Source of the DNA: CADEFQ01 sp035433705
GTDB lineage: Bacteria; Pseudomonadota; Gammaproteobacteria; Steroidobacterales; Steroidobacteraceae
Direction: 5' to 3'
Assembly (NCBI GenBank): GCA_035433705.1
Contig: DAORVK010000007.1
Span: 27,478 to 91,477, forward strand
Length of the DNA: 64,000 bases
Every line of letters starts with the position of its first letter. Within the stretch, counting starts at the first letter, position 1. This document shows positions 1-9,700 of this stretch, one piece after another. The notes below the pieces were generated by a model. That model saw only the letters and a list, made by a program, of their open reading frames with translations. It did not search any database and had not been told where the DNA came from. Both the position numbers and the translations under genes were made by a program.

Positions 1-236
1 GCATGTCCGAGGAAGACGGGCGGCTCGCGGTGTCAGCGGTGATCTGGGTCGACCGCGAGGGGCAGAAGCCGATCGTGATCGGCGAGGGCGGCGAGCGCCT
101 GAAGCGGGTCGGGCGTGCGGCGCGCCTCGCCCTGAACGGGCTGCTCGGCAAGCGGTTGCACCTCGAGTTGTGGGTCAAGGTGCGCGAAGACTGGGCGGAC
201 AATGCGCGCGCGCTCAAGGCGTTGGGACTCGAATGA
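1..236 (+). CDS. era: GTPase Era, C-terminal end (truncated by window edge)
   Basis: Last 77 codons of the ribosome-assembly GTPase Era; the GTPase domain lies upstream of the window. The visible part is the KH domain that binds the 3' end of 16S rRNA: the strand IWVDREGQKPIVIGEGG, the loop IGEGGERLKRVG, and the closing LHLELWVKVREDW typical of Era C-termini. The frame enters the window at base 3, and the ATG there is internal rather than a start. The stop overlaps the recO start as ATGA, so the two are translationally coupled. The order era-recO-pdxJ-acpS is the usual tail of the rnc-era operon in gammaproteobacteria. Confidence 0.93.
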   Translation, partial: MSEEDGRLAVSAVIWVDREGQKPIVIGEGGERLKRVGRAARLALNGLLGKRLHLELWVKVREDWADNARALKALGLE

Positions 237-973
237 GCCGCACCGTGCGCAAGGCGCAGATGACGCGTGCCTGGGTCCTGCACCATCGCCCCTTTCGGGA
301 TACGAGCCGGATCGTCGAGGCATTCAGCCGTGAGCAGGGTCGCGTGACGCTCTTCGCGCGCGGCGCACGCGGCCCCCGGTCGCGCACGGCTTCACTGCTG
401 CAGCCATTTGTGCCGTTGCTCGTTTCCTGGCGGGGCCATGGAGACGCCGCGCAGCTCACGGCGGTCGATCTCGCAGACGAGCCGGCGAGGGGCGCGCGCG
501 GCCTGCCTGCCGCAGCCGTGATGTCGGGCTTTTACCTGAACGAGCTGATCCTGCGGCTCACCACCCGGGACGATCCACACCCGGACCTCTTCGACGCGTA
601 CTCGGCCGCGCTCGGCGCGCTTGCGGCGGGGAACGCTCCCGATGCCCTGCTGCGCGTTTTCGAGCGTCGATTGCTCGAGGAGCTCGGCTACGGCGTCGAC
701 TTCGAAGTGGAGATGGGCTCGGGACGCGCCATCGATCCGGAGGGGCGCTACGTGTTCAGGGCCGGGCAGGGGGTCGCGCGTGCGGTGGCCGACGCGCCCG
801 GCACGGTCGCGGGGCGCTCGCTGCTGAGTCTCGCCGGGGGTCGCCTCGCAGGTCCCGCCGAGCTCGAGGATGCGCGGCGTGTGCTTCGCGCCGCGCTCGA
901 TTACTGTCTCGAAGGTCGTGAACTCATGACGCGCGTGGTAGCGCGTGCGGTCGCGGGCAAGGAGCGTCGATGA
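233..973 (+). CDS. recO: DNA repair protein RecO
   Basis: RecO (246 aa) helps load RecA on SSB-coated single strands in RecFOR gap repair and anneals complementary strands. The N-terminal OB fold is clear: AWVLHHRPFRDTSRIVEAFS followed by GRVTLFARGARGPRS, the classic RecO opening. The rest is the helical C-terminal domain; I see no zinc-binding cysteine cluster, as in other gammaproteobacterial RecO. The ATG at 233 overlaps the era stop. An upstream in-frame start at 170 would lie inside era and add residues without family similarity, so it was not chosen. Overlaps pdxJ by 4 bases. Confidence 0.93.
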   Translation: MSRTVRKAQMTRAWVLHHRPFRDTSRIVEAFSREQGRVTLFARGARGPRSRTASLLQPFVPLLVSWRGHGDAAQLTAVDLADEPARGARGLPAAAVMSGFYLNELILRLTTRDDPHPDLFDAYSAALGALAAGNAPDALLRVFERRLLEELGYGVDFEVEMGSGRAIDPEGRYVFRAGQGVARAVADAPGTVAGRSLLSLAGGRLAGPAELEDARRVLRAALDYCLEGRELMTRVVARAVAGKERR

Positions 974-1704
974 GCGCGGTTTCCATTGCACTCGGGGTGA
1001 ACATCGACCATGTGGCGACGCTGCGGCAGGCGCGGCGCGCGCGCTATCCCGATCCCGTGCACGCCGCCCTCGTCGCCGAGCAGGCGGGCGCCGACAACAT
1101 CACGCTGCATCTGCGTGAGGACCGGCGCCACATCCAGGATCGCGACGTGCGGGCCCTGCGCGAGCTGCTGCAGACGCGCATGAACCTCGAGCTTGCGGCC
1201 ACCGATGAAATGCTGGCGATTGCGCGCGACGTGCGCCCGGCGGACTGCTGCCTCGTGCCCGAGCGGCGCGAGGAAGTGACAACCGAGGGCGGTCTCGACA
1301 TCGCGGGCCAGTCGCAACGCGTTGCGGAGGGCTGCCGCGTGCTCGCCGCCGCGGGGGTGCGGGTGGCCCTCTTCATTGATGCCGATCCGCGCCAGATCGA
1401 AGCCGCGGCGCAGACGGGCGCGCCCGTGGTCGAGCTGCACACCGGCGCCTATGCGCAGGCGAGTGGCGGCGCCATCGCGGTCGAGCTCGAAAAACTGAGC
1501 ACGGGCGCGCGCCTCGCGGCGAGCTTCGGTCTTGAGGTGCACGCCGGCCACGGCCTGCACTATCACAATGTCGAGCCGGTCGCGGCGATTCCCGCCATCG
1601 TCGAGCTCAACATCGGCCACGCGATCATCGCACGCTCGGTGCTCGAGGGTCTGCGCACGGCGGTGCGCGACATGCGCGCGCTGATGCAGGCCGCGCGCCG
1701 ATGA
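970..1704 (+). CDS. pdxJ: Pyridoxine 5'-phosphate synthase PdxJ
   Basis: PdxJ (244 aa, normal length) condenses 1-deoxyxylulose 5-phosphate with 3-amino-2-oxopropyl phosphate to pyridoxine 5'-phosphate, the last ring-forming step of the DXP-dependent vitamin B6 pathway in the cytoplasm. Hallmarks are LGVNIDHVATLRQARR at the N-terminus, DNITLHLREDRRHIQD, and the C-terminal phosphate-binding segment VHAGHGLHYHNV plus ELNIGHAIIARSV. It starts 4 bases inside recO and its end overlaps acpS, so it belongs to the era-recO-pdxJ-acpS operon, a neighbourhood conserved in proteobacteria. Confidence 0.97.
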   Translation: MSAVSIALGVNIDHVATLRQARRARYPDPVHAALVAEQAGADNITLHLREDRRHIQDRDVRALRELLQTRMNLELAATDEMLAIARDVRPADCCLVPERREEVTTEGGLDIAGQSQRVAEGCRVLAAAGVRVALFIDADPRQIEAAAQTGAPVVELHTGAYAQASGGAIAVELEKLSTGARLAASFGLEVHAGHGLHYHNVEPVAAIPAIVELNIGHAIIARSVLEGLRTAVRDMRALMQAARR

Positions 1705-2096
1705 TCTACGGTATCGGGGTGGATGTGCTTGAGGCCGCGCGCGTCCAGAGAGTTTACGAACGCTACGGCGAGCATTTCGTCGAGCGATTGCTGATGCCCG
1801 CGGAACGCGCGCAAATGGCGCTGACGAAGCGCGCGGAGCGCTTTCTCGCGATGCGCTTCGCGGCCAAGGAGGCGATCGTCAAGGCGATGGGCACGGGCTT
1901 CGCGCACGGCGTATGGATCCGCGATGTCGGCGTCGTGCAGAACGCCTGGGGCCGGCCGGAGGTCGTGTATTCGCCGCGCGGGGACGCCGTGCGGCGGGCG
2001 CTCGGCGTCGGTGACGGACATGTGACGCTGACGGACGAGTCGGGCCTGATCGTGGCAGTCGCGGTGCTCGAGCGCGCTGCGGGGGCCGGCCGTTGA
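1701..2096 (+). CDS. acpS: Holo-[acyl-carrier-protein] synthase AcpS
   Basis: AcpS (131 aa) transfers 4'-phosphopantetheine from coenzyme A to the serine of apo-ACP, activating fatty acid synthesis. The Mg-binding start GIGVDVLEAARVQRVYERYG and the core RFAAKEAIVKAMGTGF contain the conserved Asp and the Lys-Glu pair of the family. The C-terminal GHVTLTDESGLIVAVAVLE is the usual closing strand. The ATG overlaps the pdxJ stop by 4 bases, and the stop in turn overlaps the TTG start of the next gene. Confidence 0.95.
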   Translation: MIYGIGVDVLEAARVQRVYERYGEHFVERLLMPAERAQMALTKRAERFLAMRFAAKEAIVKAMGTGFAHGVWIRDVGVVQNAWGRPEVVYSPRGDAVRRALGVGDGHVTLTDESGLIVAVAVLERAAGAGR

Positions 2097-2875
2097 ACGT
2101 ACTCGTGTTCGATATCGAGACCGTGCCGGATGTGGCGCTCGGGCGCCGGGCGTGCGGGCTCGAAGGGCTCGCGGATGCGGAAGTCGCCAAGGCGATGTTC
2201 ACGCGGCGCCGCCAGCAGACGGGCAGCGATTTCCTGCCGCATGAGCAGCATCGGGTCGTGGCGATTTCCTGCGCGCTGCGCTCGCGCGAGCAGCTGCGCG
2301 TGTGGAGTCTCGGCGAGCCGGACGCAACCGAGGCCGACATCGTCGGGCGCTTCTTCGAGGGGATCGAGCGCTACACACCCGATCTCGTGTCGTGGAACGG
2401 TGGAGGATTCGATCTTCCGGTGCTGAACTACCGGGCGCTCGCGGCAGGCATCCAGGCGCCGACCTATTGGGAAACAGGCGACGGCAACACGGCGTTCCGC
2501 TACAACAATTACCTCAGCCGCTATCACTGGCGCCATCTCGACCTGATGGACGTGCTTTCCGGCATGCAACCGCGCGCTCGTGCCTCACTCGAGGACATGG
2601 CCCATCTGCTCGGCCTTCCCGGCAAGCTCGGCTTCTCGGGTGCGAAAGTGTGGGACGCCTGGCAGGCGGGGGAAATTGCCGCGATCCGCCGCTACTGCGA
2701 AACGGACGTGCTCAACACTTATCTTGTTTATCTGCGCTTCGAGTTGCTGCGCGGCCATCTGTCGCGCGAGCAGCATGCCGCGGAAGTCGAGCGCGTGCGC
2801 GCGCTGCTGGCAGCTTCGGTCGAGCCGCATCACGCGGAGTTTCTTGCGGCATGGGCGAAATCGAGTCGGGCGTAG
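2093..2875 (+). CDS. PolB-type 3'-5' exonuclease domain protein
   Basis: Stand-alone DnaQ-like 3'-5' exonuclease (260 aa) of the family related to the proofreading domain of DNA polymerase II (PolB). Visible motifs are ExoI VLVFDIETVPD (catalytic Asp and Glu), ExoII SWNGGGFDLPVLNYRAL, and ExoIII RRYCETDVLNTYLVYLR. These supply the acidic residues that bind two metal ions. Starts at TTG 2093, overlapping the acpS stop by 4 bases; no in-frame ATG precedes the ExoI strand. The 3' end overlaps rlmD by 25 bases. The family is widespread in beta- and gammaproteobacteria, but its cellular role is not established, and the sequence gives no more than nuclease chemistry. Confidence 0.85.
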   Translation: MNVLVFDIETVPDVALGRRACGLEGLADAEVAKAMFTRRRQQTGSDFLPHEQHRVVAISCALRSREQLRVWSLGEPDATEADIVGRFFEGIERYTPDLVSWNGGGFDLPVLNYRALAAGIQAPTYWETGDGNTAFRYNNYLSRYHWRHLDLMDVLSGMQPRARASLEDMAHLLGLPGKLGFSGAKVWDAWQAGEIAAIRRYCETDVLNTYLVYLRFELLRGHLSREQHAAEVERVRALLAASVEPHHAEFLAAWAKSSRA

Positions 2876-4170
2876 TCCTCGCGCTCAATCACGAGGGGGA
2901 CGGGATCGTGAAGGCGGGCAAGACCGCCTTCGTGCCGGGCGCGCTGCCGGGCGAGACCATCCGCTACAGGCGCACACGCCGCCACCGCCAGCACGACGAG
3001 GCGCAGCTCGTTGAAGTCATCGTGCCCGCCGCCGATCGCGTCGTGCCCCCTTGCCCGCATTTCGGCGTCTGCGGGGGCTGCGCGCTGCAGCACCTTGCGC
3101 CGGCGGCCCAGCTTGCCACCAAGGGAGCAGAGCTTGCAGACAGCCTCGAGCGCATCGGGCGCGTGGCGCCGCGCGAGTGGCTGGCGCCGCTCGAGGGGCC
3201 GGTGTGGAGCTACCGACGACGTGCGCGCCTGAGCGCGCGCTTCGTGAGAAAGAAGGGCCGCTCGCTGGTCGGCTTTCGCGAGCGCGCCGCGCCTTACGTG
3301 GCGGAGATCGAGAGCTGCCGCGTGCTTGCGCCGCCGTTCGATACCCTGGTGGCGCCCTTGTCCCTGCTGCTCACCAGCCTCTCGATCCGCGAGCGTGTCC
3401 CGCAGGTCGAGGCCGCCGTCGGCGATCGCGCCAGGGCGGTGATTCTGCGTGTGCTGACGGCGCCGTCCGCCGCGGACCTCGAGGCGATCCGCACATTCGG
3501 CGTCGCGCATGAGGTGACGATGTATCTGCAGCCAGGTGGCCTCGACACTGTGGTGCCCGTGGACGGGGAGCCCGCGGCGCTCGACTATGCGCTGCCGGAT
3601 TTCGACCTGCGCCTCGCATTCGAGCCCGTCGATTTCATCCAGATCAACGCGGCGATCAACCAGGCTCTCGTGGGGCGGGCCGTGCGGCTGCTCGATGCGG
3701 GACCCGCGGACCGCGTGCTGGATCTTTTCTGTGGGCTCGGCAACTTCACCCTGGCGCTGGCACGCCGTGCTGCAAGCGTGGTCGGGGTCGAAGCGGATGC
3801 AGGGCTGATCGGCCGCGCCCGGGCGAACGCGCTGCGCAATGGCATCGACAACGCGGCGTTTCACGTGGGCGATCTTGCGGCGCCGGATATCGCGACGAGC
3901 GGCTGGTGGACCGGCGGGTTTTCGCACGTCCTCCTTGATCCGCCACGGGCGGGCGCGCGGGAAGTGCTACCCGCCGTCGCGCGCCTCGCGCCGCGCCGCA
4001 TCGTCTACATTTCCTGCCACCCGGGCACGTTTGCCCGCGATCTCGGCATCCTCGTGCACGAACATGGCTACGTGCTCAAGGCGGCCGGTGTGCTCGACAT
4101 GTTTCCGCACACGACCCATGTCGAATCGATGGCGGTGCTCGAGCCAATCCACGATACTTGCCGGCCATGA
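2851..4170 (+). CDS. rlmD: 23S rRNA (uracil-1939-C5) methyltransferase RlmD
   Basis: RlmD/RumA (439 aa) is an S-adenosylmethionine-dependent m5U methyltransferase acting on 23S rRNA position 1939. The N-terminus holds a TRAM RNA-binding domain (SGVVLALNHEGDGIVKAGK). The iron-sulphur cysteines follow in CPHFGVCGGCALQHL and ESCRVL. The Rossmann methyltransferase domain has VLDLFCGLGNFTLAL, VLLDPPRAGAREVL and the catalytic-cysteine motif YISCHPGTFARDL. ATG 2851 places the TRAM domain at the N-terminus; the open frame continues upstream through the exonuclease gene but shows no homology there. The end overlaps nagZ by 4 bases. Confidence 0.95.
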   Translation: MGEIESGVVLALNHEGDGIVKAGKTAFVPGALPGETIRYRRTRRHRQHDEAQLVEVIVPAADRVVPPCPHFGVCGGCALQHLAPAAQLATKGAELADSLERIGRVAPREWLAPLEGPVWSYRRRARLSARFVRKKGRSLVGFRERAAPYVAEIESCRVLAPPFDTLVAPLSLLLTSLSIRERVPQVEAAVGDRARAVILRVLTAPSAADLEAIRTFGVAHEVTMYLQPGGLDTVVPVDGEPAALDYALPDFDLRLAFEPVDFIQINAAINQALVGRAVRLLDAGPADRVLDLFCGLGNFTLALARRAASVVGVEADAGLIGRARANALRNGIDNAAFHVGDLAAPDIATSGWWTGGFSHVLLDPPRAGAREVLPAVARLAPRRIVYISCHPGTFARDLGILVHEHGYVLKAAGVLDMFPHTTHVESMAVLEPIHDTCRP

Positions 4171-5219
4171 CACTCGGCCCGCTGATGGTCGACCTCAAAG
4201 GCCCCGAGCTCGACGCCGAAGAGCGCGAGATGCTGAGGCATCCGCTCATCGGTAGCGTCATCCTCTTCACGCGCAACTTTATCGATCCGGCGCAGCTCGA
4301 GTACCTGACGGCGGCCGTTCATGCCGTGCGCCAGCCGGCCCTGGTGATCGCGGTCGATCAGGAGGGTGGGCGCGTACAGCGCTTCCGCCCGGGCTTTTCC
4401 CGTCTGCCCCCCGTGCATCGCATCGGCCAGGAATACGATCTCGATGCGGGACGCGGTCTTGCGCTCGCGCGCGAGCTTGGCTGGCTCATGGCGGCCGAGC
4501 TGCGTGCCTGTGGCGTCGATTGTTCTTTCGCACCCTGTGTGGACCTCGACTACGGAGTGAGCGAGGTGATCGGCGATCGGGCTTTTCACTCGTGCGCCCG
4601 TGCCGTCGCGGAACTGGCGGTGGCCTACACGCACGGCATGCGCGATGCCGGCATGGCGGCCACGGCCAAGCATTTTCCGGGGCATGGCGCGGTCGTCGCC
4701 GACTCGCACCTCGCGCTGCCCGTGGACCGTCGTGCGCTCGTCGACATGGAGGACGACCTCACGCCGTATCGTCGCCTGATCGCCAACAATCTCCCTGGCG
4801 TGATGGTGGCCCATGTGGCCTTTCCCGAGGTCGACGTACAGCCTGCGAGCCTGTCGACGCGCTGGATCCGGGGCGTGTTGCGCGAGGAGCTCGGGTTTGG
4901 CGGGATCGTGTTCAGTGACGATCTGTCGATGGGAGGTGCAGCGGCCTGCGGCGACATCGTCACACGCTCGCGTGCGGCACTCGCGGCGGGCTGCGACGTG
5001 CTTGCGGTCTGCAACGACCGGCCGGCGGTTACGACGCTGCTCGACAGGCTGCACATCGCCCCCGATCCGGTTTTGCACCTGCGGCTCGCGCGGCTGCGCG
5101 GCCGCGAGAGCCTGTCGCATACGGCGCTGTTCGCGTCGGACGCATGGCGCAGGAGCCAGCGAGCGCTGGCGCACTGCGTGGAGCGGCCTGCGCTCGAGCT
5201 GTCGGCGGGGCAGGCATGA
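4167..5219 (+). CDS. nagZ: Beta-N-acetylhexosaminidase NagZ
   Basis: NagZ (350 aa), glycoside hydrolase family 3, removes N-acetylglucosamine from anhydromuropeptides during cytoplasmic peptidoglycan recycling. Key motifs are AVDQEGGRVQRFRPGF, the catalytic loop AKHFPGHGAVVADSH near residue 167 (Asp-His acid/base dyad), and the nucleophile strand GIVFSDDLSMGGA near residue 249. No signal peptide is present, as expected. ATG 4167 overlaps the rlmD stop and matches the family N-terminus; a TTG nine bases upstream would add three residues only. The stop overlaps the next start (ATGA). Confidence 0.96.
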   Translation: MTLGPLMVDLKGPELDAEEREMLRHPLIGSVILFTRNFIDPAQLEYLTAAVHAVRQPALVIAVDQEGGRVQRFRPGFSRLPPVHRIGQEYDLDAGRGLALARELGWLMAAELRACGVDCSFAPCVDLDYGVSEVIGDRAFHSCARAVAELAVAYTHGMRDAGMAATAKHFPGHGAVVADSHLALPVDRRALVDMEDDLTPYRRLIANNLPGVMVAHVAFPEVDVQPASLSTRWIRGVLREELGFGGIVFSDDLSMGGAAACGDIVTRSRAALAAGCDVLAVCNDRPAVTTLLDRLHIAPDPVLHLRLARLRGRESLSHTALFASDAWRRSQRALAHCVERPALELSAGQA

Positions 5220-6145
5220 AAGACTGGTCGGCGGATTTCCTGCGCAGCGTGCTCGATGCGGCGCCTGAAGGCATCGTAGTGTGCGAAGCAGAGGGCGATC
5301 AGCCGGTGGTCTACGTGAACGCGGCGTTCGAGTATCTGACGGGACACGCGGCCGAAGACCTGCTCGGGCGCAATCTGCGCCACCTGCAGGGCAACGATCG
5401 CGAACAGGACGCCCGCTACCGGTTGCAGCAGGCGGTCGAGCGCGGCGATGCCTGCCAGGTGCTGCTGCGCAACTACCGCAAGAACGGCGGCGTCTTCTGG
5501 GTCGATATCCACATGCAGCCGGTGCGCGATCCTGCCGGGCGTGTCACCCACTTCATCGGCTATCACCGCGATGCGAGCGAGCGCCCGCGCGCGGCCGTGA
5601 AGGCGCTCGCGGGCCTGCCGGGCTGGATGCGTGAAGACCGGCTGACGACGCTCACCACGCGCCCGTATTTCGAGGAGCTGCTCAAACGGGACTGGGCGCT
5701 CGCGCAGCGCGAGATGCGCCAGCTCGGACTTGCGATATTTGATCTTGACAGTCTCGGCGCCTACAACGACACGTACGGCCGGGCGGGCGGCGACGCCTGC
5801 ATCCGCCGTATCGCGAGCCTGATTGCCGCGTCGTTCCGCCGCGGCAGCGATCTGCTCGGGCGCTGGGACGGCGGCGGTATCGCGGTGCTCGCGCACGGCG
5901 CGAGCGGGGAGAAACTCGGCGAGTATGCAGAGGTTCTCGTGCAGCGCGTGCGGGATCAGCAGGTCCACCATCCGCGTTCGGCCGCGAAGTTCGTCACTGT
6001 GAGCGTTGGTGTCGCGAGCGGTCTGCCCATGCGGGATGAGCCGGTCACACTGCTCGTGAACGCCGCCGAGGCCGCGCTCGGGCGCGCCAAGATGCAGGGG
6101 CGCAACCGTGTCGCCTTTGCCGCGAAAGGCGACTACAAGCCCTGA
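5216..6145 (+). CDS. LOV-like PAS protein with degenerate GGDEF domain
   Basis: Protein of 309 aa with a PAS domain of the LOV subtype (about residues 8-125) and a C-terminal GGDEF-fold domain (about 140-305). The LOV signature is recognisable in GRNLRHLQGNDREQ and NYRKNGGVFWVDIHMQPV followed by THFIGYHRDASER. However, the photoactive cysteine of the NCRFLQG motif is leucine here (NLRHLQG, near residues 52-58). The cyclase domain is also altered: the GGDEF signature reads DGGGI near residue 219 (RWDGGGIAVLAHG), and the metal-binding strand is FDLDSLGAYNDTYGRAGGD. Diguanylate cyclase activity is therefore doubtful; it may be a sensor or a nucleotide-binding effector. Its ATG overlaps the nagZ stop, and it converges on csiV. 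Confidence 0.82.
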   Translation: MKDWSADFLRSVLDAAPEGIVVCEAEGDQPVVYVNAAFEYLTGHAAEDLLGRNLRHLQGNDREQDARYRLQQAVERGDACQVLLRNYRKNGGVFWVDIHMQPVRDPAGRVTHFIGYHRDASERPRAAVKALAGLPGWMREDRLTTLTTRPYFEELLKRDWALAQREMRQLGLAIFDLDSLGAYNDTYGRAGGDACIRRIASLIAASFRRGSDLLGRWDGGGIAVLAHGASGEKLGEYAEVLVQRVRDQQVHHPRSAAKFVTVSVGVASGLPMRDEPVTLLVNAAEAALGRAKMQGRNRVAFAAKGDYKP

Positions 6146-6163
6146 AGGTTGCCGCTGTCGCGT

Positions 6164-6703
6164 TCAGCGGGCCGCGGTCACGACCGCGATCAGGCCGAAG
6201 TCGGGATTGTCGAAGTAGTTCTTCTCGCCGAGACGCACGCGACGGAGCTCGCTGAGGGTCGCCCGGCCAAGTGTCACCGAGAAGCCAAGGTGCAGGTATT
6301 GCCCGCGTTCGAGATAGGCAGTGCCCGCAAGGCCGTCTGCGACGACGCCCAGGCGCGCGAGCGGAAAGCCGCTGCGCGATCCCCACGGACCCGGTGTCTG
6401 CGACCAGCCTGCGTGCACGAGCGGCCGGTAGGCGCCGCTCGCGCGCAGTCGCTCCACGATGGCGCCAAGTTGCAGGCTCGCGGCGGGCAGCGGCCCGATG
6501 AGCCGCGCCACACCACCGCTGCCGGCAACGTCACCGCTGTCGCTTGCAGGCCGATCGCCCGAGACCCCTTCGGCATCGGCCGGGTCCGCGCCTGAGCGGA
6601 ATATGATGACTTCGATGTTGTAGGCGCCACCCCCCGATTGTGGAACTGCTGGTGCGGCCAGAGCGATGAGCAGCAGCGTGAGGCCGAGGGTCAGGGGTCG
6701 CAT
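6164..6703 (-). CDS. CsiV-like periplasmic protein
   Basis: Exported protein (179 aa) resembling CsiV, a periplasmic peptidoglycan-binding protein that in Vibrio promotes lipid II or D-amino-acid related signalling. A signal peptide occupies residues 1 to about 22 (MRPLTLGLTLLLIALAAPAV). The mature part begins YNIEVIIFRSG, the family's usual first strand, followed by LPAASLQLGAIVERLRASG and the HAGWSQTPGPWG segment that corresponds to the WRQP region. It ends in a short C-terminal domain. The start was placed at the signal-peptide ATG; a longer frame upstream would overlap mfd. It lies 25 bases downstream of mfd on the same strand, the same pairing seen in Pseudomonas, which supports the assignment. 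Function in this organism is inferred. Confidence 0.72.
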   Translation of the reverse strand: MRPLTLGLTLLLIALAAPAVPQSGGGAYNIEVIIFRSGADPADAEGVSGDRPASDSGDVAGSGGVARLIGPLPAASLQLGAIVERLRASGAYRPLVHAGWSQTPGPWGSRSGFPLARLGVVADGLAGTAYLERGQYLHLGFSVTLGRATLSELRRVRLGEKNYFDNPDFGLIAVVTAAR

Positions 6704-6728
6704 GCGGCTAGTGTAGCGCGATGGCCGC

Positions 6729-9700
6729 TCAGGCGGCCCGCAGGCGGGCGAGCAGCTTGCTCGCGAAGGCGAAGCGTTCATCCTGTTCCTCGAGGTCGCG
6801 CGAGACGCGCAGCTTGAGCGCGCCGTCGAGCCGGTACTCGCGGGACTTGTCCTGGATCAGGCGTACGACCGCTCGAGGATCGACCGAGTTCTGCGCCTCG
6901 AAAAGCAGATAGCCGCCTTGCGCGCCGAGATCGAGCTTTCTGACACCGAGTGCACGTGCGGCAAGCCGCAGGCGCGTCACGCGCAGCAGCGCGAGAGCCG
7001 GCTCCGGCAGCGGCCCGAAGCGATCGACGAGCTCGGCGGTCAGATCGTCGAGGGCCGGCTCGTCTGCGGCGGCGGCGATGCGCTTGTAGAGTGCGAGTCG
7101 CACATGCACGTCACCCACATAACTCTCGGGCAGGAGGGCGGGGAGGCGCAACTCGACCTCCGTCGGCGCTCCGAGCGGCTGATCGAGCGCGGGCTCGCGC
7201 CCCTCGCGCAGCGCCTTGACCGCGTGCTCGAGCATGTCGAGGAACAGCGAAAGCCCCACTTCCGTCAGCTCGCCGCTCTGCGACTCGCCCAGCAGCTCGC
7301 CTGCGCCGCGGATCTCGAGGTCGTGGGTCGCGAGCACGAAGCCCGCGCCGAGTTCTTCCATCGACTCGATGGCCTCGAGGCGCTTCGCCGCATCCGCGGT
7401 CAGTGCCTTGCGCGGCGGTGCCAGCAGCCAGGCATAAGCGCGGTGGTGCGAGCGGCCCACGCGCCCGCGCAGCTGGTGCAGCTGCGCGAGCCCCATGCGA
7501 TCCGCGCGGTCGATGATGATCGTGTTGGCGGTCGGTACGTCGATGCCGCTTTCGATGATTGTCGTGCAGACGAGCACGTTGAAGCGCCGGTGGTAGAAAT
7601 CGACCATCAACTGCTCGAGGTCGCGCTCACGCATCTGTCCGTGCCCGACCCGCACGGCGGCCTCCGGCACGAGACGTGCGATCGTGGCCGCAACCTTGTC
7701 GATGTCGCGTACCTCATTGTGGACGAAGTACACCTGTCCGCCGCGACGCAGCTCGCGCAGTATCGCCTCGCGCAGGGCCGCGTCCTGCCACTCGGTGACG
7801 AAAGTCTTGATCGCAAGTCGCTCGGCGGGCGGTGTCGTGATCAGCGACAGGTCGCGCAGGCCGCCGAGCGCCATGTTGAGCGTGCGCGGAATGGGCGTCG
7901 CGGTGAGCGTGAGCACATGCACCTCGGCGCGCAGCGTCTTGAGCTTCTCCTTGTCGCGCACGCCGAAACGGTGCTCCTCGTCGATGATGACGAGACCGAG
8001 GTCCTTGATGCGCACGTTTGCGTGCAGCAGGCGGTGCGTCGCGACCACGATGTCGACAGTGCCAGCCGCGAGCCCCTCGATCACGGCGCCCGACTCCTGC
8101 GAGCTGCGAAACCGCGACAGGCCCTCGATCCGCACCGGCCAATCGGCGAAGCGATCGCGGAAATTCGCGACGTGCTGCTCGGCGAGCAATGTGGTCGGCA
8201 CGAGCACGACCACCTGCCTGCCGGCCTGCACGGCGACGAATGCGGCGCGCATCGCGACCTCCGTCTTGCCAAAGCCGACATCGCCGCACACGATCCGGTC
8301 CATCGGCCGTGAGGTGCCGAGGTCTGCGACGACCTTCGCGATGGCGTCGGCCTGTTCGGGTGTTTCCTCGAAAGGAAAGGCGTTGGCGAAGCTCTGGTAC
8401 TCGAGCTCGCGCAGCGGCAGAGCGAGGCCGCGGCGCGCCTGGCGCCGCGCATAGAGGTCGAGCAGCTCTGCGGCGACGTCGCGCACCTGCCCGGCGGCCT
8501 TCTTCTTCGCCTTCGCCCACTGGTCCGTACCGAGCTTGTGCAGCGGCGCCGTTTCGGGCGCCGCGCCGGTGTAACGACTGACCAGGTGCAGTGCATGCAC
8601 CGGTACGTAGACCCGGTCGCCGTCCCGGTATTCGAGTACGAGAAACTCGCCGGTCTGCTCCGCAACTTCCATCACGGCAAGCCCGACATAGCGCCCGACG
8701 CCGTACTCTTCGTGCACGACCGGCGCGCCGGGGGAGAGGTCGCGCAGCTCGCGCAGGATCGCCTGCGGATCACTCGCGGCGCGCCGGCGGCGGCGCTCCT
8801 GGCGGGCACGCGTGCCGAAGAGCTGCGATTCAGCGAGCACGCTGAGGGCGGGCGAAGTAATCGTGAGGCCTTCGATCTCGGGTGCGACCGTGAGCGCAAG
8901 ACGCCCCGTGCCGCCGACGAAAGCGCCCCATCCCTCGACCGGGACGATCGGCGTGCGATGACCGCGCAACATTTCAATGAGCACTTCGCGTCGACCGGCC
9001 GAGTCGGCGGCAATCAGCACGCGGCCTTCGTAGCCGCTGAGGAAGGCGTCGAGCGGCGCGAGCGGCTCGTGTGCGCGCACATCGAGACGCAGCTCGCGCG
9101 GTGTCGCAGTGGGAAAGTTGCGCATGGCGCCCGCGTCGTCATCGGCTCGCCCGCTCTTGCAGCCCTCGAGCGTGATCGACGGCATGGCTTCGAGCAGTGC
9201 GAGGAGATCGCGCGGCGGGACATACAGTTCCGCGGGTGCCAGCAGCGGCCGCTCGATGTCGTGCCGATGGGCCTCGTAGCGCGCCTCGATTTCCTCCCAC
9301 GCACGCGAGAGCTCGTCCCCGAGAGCGGCGCCCGTCACGAGCACGGTACCCGCGGGGAGAAAATCGGTCAGGATCGCAGTCGTGTCGTGAAAGAGCGGCA
9401 GGTAGAACTCGATCCCGGGCGGCGCGAGACCTTCGCTTGCGCCACGATAGATCGCCGAGCGCGTCGGATCGCCCTCGAAGCGCGTTCGATAGCGGCGGCG
9501 AAATGCGCGCACGGCGTCCGGATCGAGCGGAGTCTCGCGCGCGGGCAGCAGGCGCACCGAATCGAGCGCATCGAGCGAGCGCTGTGTGTCGGGATCGAAA
9601 CGCCGGATCGCCTCGATCTCGTCGTCGAAGAGGTCGATGCGCAGGGGCTGCGGCGAGCCCATCGGGAAGACGTCGAGCAGTGAGCCGCGAAGCGCGAATT

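Noticed and set aside
2302..2850. Upstream extension of the rlmD frame
   Set aside because: It overlaps the exonuclease gene entirely and shows no TRAM or methyltransferase features before ATG 2851.
6149..6595. 148-codon plus-strand frame opposite csiV
   Set aside because: csiV has a signal peptide, family motifs and the conserved place after mfd; the opposite frame has none.
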